Shown here: positions 1-7,655 of the stretch, in pieces
Layout: every line of letters begins with the position of its first letter
How positions within the stretch are numbered: position 1 is the first letter of the stretch
Position numbers and translations under genes: made by a program
From: an uncultured Prevotellaceae bacterium
Lineage (GTDB): Bacteria; Bacteroidota; Bacteroidia; Bacteroidales; Muribaculaceae
NCBI GenBank assembly: GCA_937898675.1
Contig: CALEJB010000037.1
Span: 1-64,000 of the forward strand
Length of the DNA stretch: 64,000 nt
Reading direction: 5' to 3'
Notes under the pieces: model-generated
The model's database searches: none
Seen by the model: only the letters and a program-made list of their open reading frames with translations
Told to the model about the DNA's origin: nothing

Positions 1-37
1 TTTTACAATTTTTTAGACCACTATTTTCGATAATTTC

Positions 38-235
38 TTATCCCGAACTGGCGTAGATGTTGTTCTGGACCACTGCGGCCATGAGGGTGTCGCCGCTGTC
101 ATAGTCGGTGAGGTAGGCGGTATCGCCGTTGGCCGTCCCGTCGGGGAAGGTGACGGTGACCTTGTAACCCTTGTTGCCGCACGAGGCGAGGAGCAGAATT
201 GCGGCACAGAGGTATAGGACGCTGTGTTTCATCAT
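38..235 (-). CDS. Short lipoprotein, DUF4369-like N-terminal fragment
   Basis: A 65-residue product that opens with a lipoprotein signal peptide (LLLASC lipobox, lipidated Cys at about residue 19). About 45 residues follow that resemble the first strands of the DUF4369 domain found at the N-terminus of Bacteroidota thiol-disulfide (TlpA-like) lipoproteins. DUF4369 proteins are normally 300 residues or more and end in a thioredoxin fold; this one stops right after the VVQNN segment. It is the last gene of the minus-strand run, 21 nt after the GH3 gene. It could be a truncated remnant, or the frame may be broken at about position 50. The lipoprotein call is firm; the DUF4369 link is inference. 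Confidence 0.5.
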   Translation of the reverse strand: MMKHSVLYLCAAILLLASCGNKGYKVTVTFPDGTANGDTAYLTDYDSGDTLMAAVVQNNIYASSG

Positions 236-256
236 TCTATTGTGGGATTGGTCGTT

Positions 257-3200
257 TTATTGCTCGCGGATGGCTTTGTAGATGAGTGAATGGATATGGC
301 TGCGTGCGCTGATGCGGCCAAAGTTCGGGTTGTTGCGGGTGGGGCTCACGCGGTTGCTCAGGAAGATGTAGAACATGTCGTTCTTGGGGTCAACCCAGTA
401 GCAGGTGCCGGTGAATCCGGTGTGGCCGTAGGTCTCGGGCGTGGCCTCGGCGCAGGTGTTAGAGGCGTCGGGGTTGCCCACGACGGGCTTGTCAAAGCCC
501 AGGCCGCGATGGCTGTTGGGGCTCTTCTCGGTGGTAAACGTCTCGACGGTCGAAGCCTTGAGCAGCCGCGTGCCGCCGTAGGTGCCGCCGTTGAGCCACA
601 TTTGGAACAATTTGGCCAGGTCATTGGCATTGGAGAACAGGCCCGCATTGCCCTGCACGCCGCCCGAGAAGGCGGCCAGCTCGTCGTGGACAAAGCCGTG
701 GATGTGCTGTCGGCGCAGGTAGGTGTCATACTCGGTATAGGCAATCTGGCCGCCCTCAAACTTGCTCAACGGGCGGTACATCGTGTGGTAGGCACCCAGC
801 GGGGCAAAGATGTAGTTGTTGACATAGTAGTTGAGCGGCGAGTGCGTCATGCGCTGCACGGCATCGGCCAGCAACGAGAAATTGCAGCAGCTGTACAGGT
901 ATTTCTTTGGGCCTAACTTGGCGTGGTACATACGGTTCATGATGGAATCATAGGTGACGCGGCCGCCCCAGATGCCCTCGGCAATCTGGATGTTGAAACG
1001 GTCGGTCTTGGTGGTCGAGAGGATGTCGGTGCGCAGTTTGGCGTCCTTGTGGCCCCAAGCCCCGTCCATCACCTTGATGGGGTGGTTGGCGTCTTTGGCG
1101 CCGGCCATGAGGGCGCCGCTGTAGGTCTTGGGGTCCATCATCATCTGCCACATGTTGAGCGAGGCAGGCATGCCCGTCTCGTGGTACAGCAGCTGTCGGA
1201 AGGTGATGCCCTCCTTGTCGCCGTCGCGCAGGCCGGGGATGTACTTGCTGGCGGGGTCGTCAAGGTCAAAGCGCCCGTCGTCATAGGCTTTCATCACGGC
1301 GCTGATGGTGCCGGTGGCCTTGGATACCGATGCCAGCCCGAACAGGGTATAGTTGTCCACCTTGTTGGGGTTGCCATAGTCGATGGCGCCGAATGCGCCC
1401 TGATAAACAACCTTGCCGTGGCGTGCCACAATCACCTGGCAGCCGGGGAAGGCGTGCTGGGCAACGCCCAGGCGGCACACCGAGTCAATCTGTGCCGTGA
1501 GCCTGTTGTCAAGGCCCACCTCGGCGGGGATGCCGTAACCCAGGCGCGTGGCGTCGTAGTGGATGCCGTGGCCCGCAGCATATTGCGTCTGCTTGCCTTT
1601 GAACTTGAGCGACACGGGCAGGTTGCCGCCGGCGGCGTTGCCGCCAAAGATGGTTTGGGCGGCATAGTCCTCGGCGAGGGTGCTGTTTTGGTAGGTGAGC
1701 ACCACGCCCTTGACGTGCTTGTTGGTGATGGCGTTGCCAAAGTTTTGGATTTCGTAGGGCTTGCAGGTGAGCACGACGATGACATTGTTACACTGCTTGG
1801 CCACCTCGTTGAGGGCTGCGCGGTTGGCGGTATTGTCCTCGCCCACCTCGACGATGACTGTGTTGAAGCCCCTGCTCATGTGCTGCGCCATCGCGCTGGC
1901 GCTGCCCGACTGGGCCAGGTCAAAGCGCTTGACCTCGGCATAGTCGGCGCAGCGGCGAGTGAACTTGGACGCTGTGCCGTCGGCGTTGCCGATGGTGGCC
2001 ACGGCAATGTGGCGGCTCTGCAGGTTGTGGATGGGCAGGATGTTGTCGTTGTTCTTGATGACGGTGATGCTGCCTGCCGTGAGCTGATTCCTCAGCGCGT
2101 CGGCGTGCTGCGAATTGATGTCGCTCTGCAAATGGGCGGTGTTGACATGCTGGCGGCTGGTGAGGCCCAGCATATACTTGGTGCGCAGTATCTTCTTGCA
2201 GCGCTCGTCGATGACGCTCTGGCTGAGCGTACCGTTGGCAACCGCAGCTTTGATGGCTGCGATTTCGCCGCCGATGTCACTGGGCATGAGCAGCACGTCG
2301 TTTCCTGCCAGCAAGGCGTTGACGCATGGCGAACCGTTGAGCATCTGGGTCGCCCCCTTCATGCCCAGGCCGTCGGTGAAGATGAGGCCGTTGAAGTGCA
2401 GCCCGTCTTGCAGCAGGCGGGTGACGCATTGATTGGACAGGCTTGTCGGGGCCTTGCCGTTGTCCACGGCGGGCACGAGCAGGTGGGCGGTGAGTATGCC
2501 GCCCAGGCCGGCATCGATGTATTTGCGGAAGGGCACCAGTTCGCAGGTGTTGATTTCCTGCATCGACTTGTTGATGACGGGGAGCGTCTTGTGCGAGTCC
2601 TCGCTCGAAGAGCCGTGGCCGGGGAAATGCTTGCCCACCGACAGCACGCCGCCGTCTTCCAGGCCGCGCGCAAAGGCGATGGCATGCCTCGACACCAGGT
2701 CGGGGTTCTCGCCAAAGGAGCGGTCGCCAATGACGGGGTTGAGCGGGTTGTCGTTCACGTCAAGCACCGGGGCAAAGTTGACCTGGATGCCCATGCGGCG
2801 GCACTGGCGGGCGACCTCGCGGCCGTAGTTATACAGCAGTTTGTCGTCGTCAACGGCGCCCAGGATGAGGTTGCGGGGAAAGTTGGGCACTTCCTTGAGG
2901 CGCATGCCCAGGCCCCATTCGCCGTCGATGGTAATCATCAGGGGCACGGCGGCGAGCGACTGGGCAAGGTTGGTGACCTCGACCTGCTCGGACATGGCGC
3001 TACCCTCGTAGATGAGTCCGCCCACGAGGTGCTCGCTCACGAGTTTCTTTACCAGGTCGCGCGTGGCTTCGTCTTGGGCGGGCGACACGCCGGCGACCAT
3101 GAGCTGGCCGATGCGGCCCTCGGCCGACAGGGTGTTGAACACGCTGTCCACCCATGCGTCCATGGCGGTGCGGTCAACGTTGTTATACATGTTGGGCAGT

Positions 3201-3283
3201 TTGCCGTCTGCCGCGCGTGCCACGGCACACAGGGCGAGCAACGCTGCCAGTATGGAGAGGAAAATTCTCTTGAGTGTGGTCAT
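257..3283 (-). CDS. GH3 beta-N-acetylglucosaminidase-like / serine beta-lactamase-like fusion
   Basis: 1008 residues with a Sec signal peptide (cut after about residue 24, ARA|AD). Residues about 50-370 are a GH3 catalytic domain with the NagZ-type motif KHFPGHG (218-224), the Asp229-x-His231 dyad and a nucleophile candidate Asp304 in FTDGLGM. A GH3 C-terminal domain follows to about 570. Residues about 590-1008 are a class C beta-lactamase/DD-peptidase fold with SxxK (S652-V-S-K655) and a HTGFTG motif in place of KTG. The YxN position reads YSC, so the hydrolase half may be atypical. This fusion is known in Bacteroidota and is thought to act on amino-sugar or peptidoglycan fragments in the periplasm. 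It lies 50 nt after the 5'-nucleotidase gene. Confidence 0.88.
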   Translation of the reverse strand: MTTLKRIFLSILAALLALCAVARAADGKLPNMYNNVDRTAMDAWVDSVFNTLSAEGRIGQLMVAGVSPAQDEATRDLVKKLVSEHLVGGLIYEGSAMSEQVEVTNLAQSLAAVPLMITIDGEWGLGMRLKEVPNFPRNLILGAVDDDKLLYNYGREVARQCRRMGIQVNFAPVLDVNDNPLNPVIGDRSFGENPDLVSRHAIAFARGLEDGGVLSVGKHFPGHGSSSEDSHKTLPVINKSMQEINTCELVPFRKYIDAGLGGILTAHLLVPAVDNGKAPTSLSNQCVTRLLQDGLHFNGLIFTDGLGMKGATQMLNGSPCVNALLAGNDVLLMPSDIGGEIAAIKAAVANGTLSQSVIDERCKKILRTKYMLGLTSRQHVNTAHLQSDINSQHADALRNQLTAGSITVIKNNDNILPIHNLQSRHIAVATIGNADGTASKFTRRCADYAEVKRFDLAQSGSASAMAQHMSRGFNTVIVEVGEDNTANRAALNEVAKQCNNVIVVLTCKPYEIQNFGNAITNKHVKGVVLTYQNSTLAEDYAAQTIFGGNAAGGNLPVSLKFKGKQTQYAAGHGIHYDATRLGYGIPAEVGLDNRLTAQIDSVCRLGVAQHAFPGCQVIVARHGKVVYQGAFGAIDYGNPNKVDNYTLFGLASVSKATGTISAVMKAYDDGRFDLDDPASKYIPGLRDGDKEGITFRQLLYHETGMPASLNMWQMMMDPKTYSGALMAGAKDANHPIKVMDGAWGHKDAKLRTDILSTTKTDRFNIQIAEGIWGGRVTYDSIMNRMYHAKLGPKKYLYSCCNFSLLADAVQRMTHSPLNYYVNNYIFAPLGAYHTMYRPLSKFEGGQIAYTEYDTYLRRQHIHGFVHDELAAFSGGVQGNAGLFSNANDLAKLFQMWLNGGTYGGTRLLKASTVETFTTEKSPNSHRGLGFDKPVVGNPDASNTCAEATPETYGHTGFTGTCYWVDPKNDMFYIFLSNRVSPTRNNPNFGRISARSHIHSLIYKAIREQ

Positions 3284-3333
3284 TTTTATGGTGAGGAGTT
3301 AGGGGTTGGGAGTTTGCTCCTGAAGTGGGATGG

Positions 3334-4854
3334 TTATTTCAATTGCATGCGCACCTCGTCGGTGGCTTCGATGAGTTTGCCTGCGGCCTGCAGCTCCTTC
3401 ACATAGTTGAGCAGGTGCATGCCATACTTCTCCCCGTCAACATACAGGCGCTTGCAGGGCATCATGGCGTCCATGTAGTCGCCGCCGTTGGCCAGATAGT
3501 CGATGGTGGCGACGATGTAGGTCTTGTCGGGGCTGATGTTCTTGCCCTTGAGCTTGGCGCTGGTGACCTCGCCGTTGGCGTTGAATGTCACGCGCAGGTC
3601 CTTGCTCACGGCATCGCCCTTGCGGCCCGCCATGGCCTTGATGCAGTCCAGCAGCGCGCTGCCGGGCATCTCAAGCACGACATAGCGGTTGTCAAACGGG
3701 AACATCGAGCCGAGGACGCCCTCGGACACTGCGCCTTGGGGCATGTCCACGCGGATGCCTCCCTTGTTCATGATAGCGCAGTCAATGTTCTTGATGCCCG
3801 ACAGTTTTTTCACGATGTCAAGCGAGGCGTCGCTCACCCAGTTCTGCAGGGCGGCGCCTGATTTTTTCATCGCCCGCTTGCTGATGCCTGCTGGGGCGTT
3901 CATGATGGAGTCCACGCCCACGCGGTATTCGGCAATCCACTCGTTCATTGCCGTGTAGCGGCTGGCGGCCTCGTCCCAAGCGGCGTCAACGTTGATGTAA
4001 CCGTAATTGATGTCGCCGGTAGCCAGGTCGAGGTCATAGGTGGCAATCTGCTTGCCTGCGTTGCCGGCTTGGCCCACGGGGATGAGGCGGCCGTCGGCGT
4101 TGGCATGGCGGGCCATGTCGCTGCCGGGCTTGATGACTGTGTGGGAATGCCCGCCGATCACCAGGTCGATGTAATGGCTGTTGGCAATGATTGATGTGTC
4201 GCTGGCGCCGCCCGGTTCATAACTGTCGTAGCCGATGTGCGACACCATGATGGCGTAGTCGGCTTTTTGCACCTCTTTCAGGTACTTGGCGGTGGCGTCG
4301 GCCACATCGCGCGGGTCAAGGTAACGCATGCCCGTGCAGTTGGCTTGCGAGATCAGTCCGGCAGGGTTGACATTGATGCCAAAGAAGGCCACGTGCTTGT
4401 CGCCAACGGCTTTAATCCAGTAGGGCTGGAACAGGTCGGCCAGCGGGGTGCCGCTCATATCGTAGTTGGCGGTGAGCTTGTGGGCCTTGACGTTGCTGTA
4501 GTGCTGCAGCAGGCTCTCAACGCCGTTGTCGAGCTCGTGGTTGCCCATGATGATGGCGTCATATCCCAGGCTGTCGAGCAGCGCGTACTCGACATCGCCC
4601 TTGTAGAGTGAGAAGTAGAGCGTGCCTTGCACGGCATCGCCGGCGTGGATGAATGCGGTGTTCTCGTTCTCGTCCCTCAACTTGTCGTAGATGGCGCGGA
4701 TGCGGGCCATGCCGCCCTTGCCGTCGCTGGCGGGGTCAATCTGGCTGTGGGTGTCGTTGACCGAAGTGATTAAGAGGTGCTGCGCATCGGCCCGGGGCAC
4801 TGCAAACATGGCGCACAGGCACATGAGCGTGAAGATTTTGCTGAACTGTTTCAT
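3334..4854 (-). CDS. Periplasmic 5'-nucleotidase / metallophosphoesterase (UshA family)
   Basis: 506 residues beginning with a signal peptide (cut after about residue 24, ADA|Q). The calcineurin-like domain shows the metal and phosphate motifs in order: NDTH (33-36), GD (72-73), GNHE (104-107), His206 and GGHSH (234-238). The C-terminal half matches the substrate-binding 5_nucleotid_C domain. The enzyme should hydrolyse nucleotide 5'-monophosphates or nucleotide sugars outside the cytoplasm, giving nucleosides and phosphate. It sits between the GH57 amylase gene (40 nt upstream) and the GH3 fusion gene, so it is probably co-transcribed with the glycogen genes although its job looks unrelated. 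Substrate range cannot be read from the sequence. Confidence 0.9.
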   Translation of the reverse strand: MKQFSKIFTLMCLCAMFAVPRADAQHLLITSVNDTHSQIDPASDGKGGMARIRAIYDKLRDENENTAFIHAGDAVQGTLYFSLYKGDVEYALLDSLGYDAIIMGNHELDNGVESLLQHYSNVKAHKLTANYDMSGTPLADLFQPYWIKAVGDKHVAFFGINVNPAGLISQANCTGMRYLDPRDVADATAKYLKEVQKADYAIMVSHIGYDSYEPGGASDTSIIANSHYIDLVIGGHSHTVIKPGSDMARHANADGRLIPVGQAGNAGKQIATYDLDLATGDINYGYINVDAAWDEAASRYTAMNEWIAEYRVGVDSIMNAPAGISKRAMKKSGAALQNWVSDASLDIVKKLSGIKNIDCAIMNKGGIRVDMPQGAVSEGVLGSMFPFDNRYVVLEMPGSALLDCIKAMAGRKGDAVSKDLRVTFNANGEVTSAKLKGKNISPDKTYIVATIDYLANGGDYMDAMMPCKRLYVDGEKYGMHLLNYVKELQAAGKLIEATDEVRMQLK

Positions 4855-4894
4855 GATTTGTTGGTTGTATTGTGGTTGCTGTTAGACTTTTATG

Positions 4895-6325
4895 TTATTT
4901 ATTCTTGGCAGGCGCCTTTTTCTTGGGCACCGGTGCGGCTTTCTTTTTGGCAGGCGCCTTCTTCTTGGGCGCTGCCTTTTTCTTCACAGCGGGCTGCTCT
5001 TCGACGGGGAAGTCGCCAGTGGTGTCCTTGACGATGTTGTTGCGCATCATGTCCACCTCGCGGCGCAGTTTCTCAATTTCCATCTCCTGGTTGCGGATGG
5101 TGAGCAGCAGCGGGTTGAGCTCCTCGTTGTCGATGCTTGACGGATACTGCTCCTCGACGCGGGCCATGAAGTCGCTAAAGATGTTCATGTAGTTGGTGAA
5201 CGCCGTGTAGGGCGAGTCATAGGGGCTGTAGTGGGAGTGCACCGACCCGTCGTTGCTGTGCTTGGTGCACATGTAGAAGAAGTGGTCGCTGGCCTGCAGG
5301 TAGTTCCAGTCCTGTTTGATGCGGCGGTCGGAACACAGGCGCACGCGCTCGCCGATGCTGTACAGTTTTTTTACAGCCTCCTGCTGCATGGTGTTGCCCA
5401 GCCACGCGCTGGTGTCGCGCGCCTCGTCGGTCCATGACATGGGGTAGGGCACGGCGAGTTCGGCCACGGGCTTGAATTTGGAAATGACTTCACTGGGGGT
5501 CCAGAACTGCACGTCGTGCATCGCCGCGAAGCGTGGCAGCGCCTTGATGAACTCAAAGATGCCGCTCTCGCGGGGCTGCAGTTCGCCGATGGTGTCATAG
5601 TTCATGAACAGGTTCACCAGTTGCTCCTCTTGGGGCAGTTCGGCAATCCAATTGATGTATTTGTCGGCGGTGAGGGGATAGGAAGGCCAGTCGGTATTGC
5701 TAAAGCGGAAGGCGATGTCGTCGCTGAGTTTGCCGTTCTTGAGCAGCAGCTTGAGCTTGGGCGCCGATGCGGCCTGATAGACGAAATTGGGCGAGCGCCA
5801 GCCCAGCACGTGCTTGGCGTCGGCGGTAAGGGCCGCCTTGAATCCCATGGCGTGCACCCTCGACGCGATGTCATCGTCATAGATGAGCTCGGTGTTGCGG
5901 AACACCTTGGGCTTTTGCCCGAAGAGCTCATAAATCTTCTGGTCGTGCGCCTTGACCTGTGCCTCAAACTCCTCGGGGTCGGCCAGCGACGACAGGCTGT
6001 GGGCATAGGTCTCGCTCAGGAACTCGACGCATCCGGTCGCGGCCAGTTCCTTCATCGAGTCGATGAACTCGGGCACATACTGTTCCAGCTGCTCGAGCGC
6101 CGTGCCGCTGATGGAGAACGCCACCTTGAATTTCTTGCCGTTGGCGTTGATCATGTCGAGCAGCATCTCGTTGGCGGGCAGGTAAGACCGCTGGGCGATG
6201 CGCGTGATGATGTCGTCGTTGGCAAAGTCATCGTAGTAATAGTGGTCGTTGCCGATGTCAAAGAAGCGGTAGTGCTTCAGGCGGAACGGTTGGTGAATCT
6301 GAAAATAAAAACAAATCGCTTTCAT
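4895..6325 (-). CDS. Glycoside hydrolase family 57 alpha-amylase
   Basis: 476 residues with no signal peptide, so cytoplasmic. It starts with the GH57 signature stretch containing HQPF at residues 11-14, followed by the ETYAHSL region and the long alpha-helical C-terminal part typical of Bacteroidota GH57 amylases. The family cleaves or transfers alpha-1,4-glucan chains. Position 24 nt after the glycogen synthase-like gene and downstream of the debranching enzyme indicates a role in glycogen or maltodextrin turnover. The last 45 or so residues are an unusual Lys-Ala-Pro-rich tail of repeated KKKAPAKKK-type units, outside the catalytic fold. Confidence 0.88.
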   Translation of the reverse strand: MKAICFYFQIHQPFRLKHYRFFDIGNDHYYYDDFANDDIITRIAQRSYLPANEMLLDMINANGKKFKVAFSISGTALEQLEQYVPEFIDSMKELAATGCVEFLSETYAHSLSSLADPEEFEAQVKAHDQKIYELFGQKPKVFRNTELIYDDDIASRVHAMGFKAALTADAKHVLGWRSPNFVYQAASAPKLKLLLKNGKLSDDIAFRFSNTDWPSYPLTADKYINWIAELPQEEQLVNLFMNYDTIGELQPRESGIFEFIKALPRFAAMHDVQFWTPSEVISKFKPVAELAVPYPMSWTDEARDTSAWLGNTMQQEAVKKLYSIGERVRLCSDRRIKQDWNYLQASDHFFYMCTKHSNDGSVHSHYSPYDSPYTAFTNYMNIFSDFMARVEEQYPSSIDNEELNPLLLTIRNQEMEIEKLRREVDMMRNNIVKDTTGDFPVEEQPAVKKKAAPKKKAPAKKKAAPVPKKKAPAKNK

Positions 6326-6349
6326 GTTTCCTTGTATGTTGTTGTTATG

Positions 6350-7612
6350 TTATCGGTTGGTAAGGCGACGGTAGATGTCGATGACTTTGGCGCCCGCTTT
6401 GTCCCATGTGATCTGGTTGACCTCGGCCAGCCCCTTCTCGCGCAGTTCGTTGTACATCGCGGGATACTGGATGACGCTGTAGATGGCGTCGGCCATGGCG
6501 TTGGTGTCCCAGTAGTCAATCTTGATGACATTGTCCAGAATTTCGGCGCAGCCGCTCTGCTTGCTGATGATGGAGGGCACGCCCATCTGCATCGCCTCGA
6601 GGGGCGAGATGCCAAAGGGCTCGCTCACCGACGGCATGATATAGACGTCGCTGGCCTTGAGCATCTCATACACCTGACGGCCCTTGAGAAAGCCCGTGAA
6701 GTGGAAGCGGTCGGCGATGTCGCGCTTGGCGACCAGGCGCACCATCTTGTCCATCATGTCGCCGCTGCCGGCCATCACAAAGCGCACGTCGTGCACCTTG
6801 TGCAGCACTTGTGCGGCGGCCTCGACAAAGTATTCGGGCCCCTTTTGCATGGTGATGCGGCCCAGAAAGGTGACCACTTTGCTGGTCTTGCCGCGGGGCG
6901 CCTCAATCTTGAGAAATTCCTCGCTCAAGGGGTCCACGGCGTTGTGCACGGTGGTGACCTTGTCGGGGCTGATGCCGTATTTCTCGATGACCGTGCGGCG
7001 GGTGAGGTTGCTCACCGTGATGATGTGGTCGGCGTGGTTCATGCCGTCCTTTTCGATGCTGAACACGGTGGGATTGACATTGCCGCGGCTGCGGTCATAG
7101 TCGGTGGCGTGCACGTGGATGACCAGCGGCTTGCCCGTCACTTGCTTGGCGTGGATGCCGGCGGGGTAGGTGAGCCAGTCGTGACTGTGGATGATGTCGC
7201 AGTCCACCGTGCGCGCAATCACGCCGGCGACGATGCTGTAGTTGTTGATTTCTTCCAGCAGGTTGTCGGGGTAGCGGCCCGAGAACTCGATGCAGCCCAG
7301 GTCGTTGGTGCCCAGATAACTGAAATCGCCGTAGATGTGGTCGCGCAGGTTGTAGTAGAGTTGCGGGTCCATCACGTTGCCGATGCGGTTTTCCACATAG
7401 TCCCACTGCACGTCGCGCCAGGCGACGGGGGTGGCGTTGGCGCCGATGATGTGGGCAAAGTCCTTGGGTTCATCGCCCCAAGGCTTGGGGATGACAAAGG
7501 TGATGTCCATCCCGCCGTTTTGCCACATGCCCTTGGTCAGGCCGTAGCTCGCGGTTCCCAGTCCGCCCAGAATGTGGGGGGGAAACTCCCAACCAAACAT
7601 TAATGCTTTCAT
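6350..7612 (-). CDS. Glycogen synthase-like glycosyltransferase (GT-B fold)
   Basis: 420 residues, cytoplasmic. It begins with the sugar-nucleotide glycosyltransferase N-terminal pattern FGWEFPPHILGGLG, and the C-terminal Rossmann domain has the EX7E retaining motif (EPFGISPLE). This compact Bacteroidota enzyme is usually annotated as glycogen synthase and transfers glucose from UDP- or ADP-glucose to growing alpha-glucan. Its neighbours (debranching enzyme 43 nt upstream, GH57 amylase 24 nt downstream) support a glycogen role over cell-surface polysaccharide synthesis. The nucleotide-sugar donor cannot be decided from sequence. Confidence 0.85.
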   Translation of the reverse strand: MKALMFGWEFPPHILGGLGTASYGLTKGMWQNGGMDITFVIPKPWGDEPKDFAHIIGANATPVAWRDVQWDYVENRIGNVMDPQLYYNLRDHIYGDFSYLGTNDLGCIEFSGRYPDNLLEEINNYSIVAGVIARTVDCDIIHSHDWLTYPAGIHAKQVTGKPLVIHVHATDYDRSRGNVNPTVFSIEKDGMNHADHIITVSNLTRRTVIEKYGISPDKVTTVHNAVDPLSEEFLKIEAPRGKTSKVVTFLGRITMQKGPEYFVEAAAQVLHKVHDVRFVMAGSGDMMDKMVRLVAKRDIADRFHFTGFLKGRQVYEMLKASDVYIMPSVSEPFGISPLEAMQMGVPSIISKQSGCAEILDNVIKIDYWDTNAMADAIYSVIQYPAMYNELREKGLAEVNQITWDKAGAKVIDIYRRLTNR

Positions 7613-7655
7613 ATCGCGTTGTTTGTTTTTTGTTTCGTTTTCTGTCTGCGCCGCA

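Noticed and set aside
923..3406. Long plus-strand open frame opposite the GH3 fusion gene
   Set aside because: It mirrors the codons of the minus-strand gene in a GC-rich region; no domain, and composition is Val/Gly/His-rich as in antisense shadows.
4909..4980. Direct repeats as a CRISPR or tandem-repeat array
   Set aside because: The repeats are in frame and encode the Lys-Ala-Pro tail of GH57; no spacer structure.
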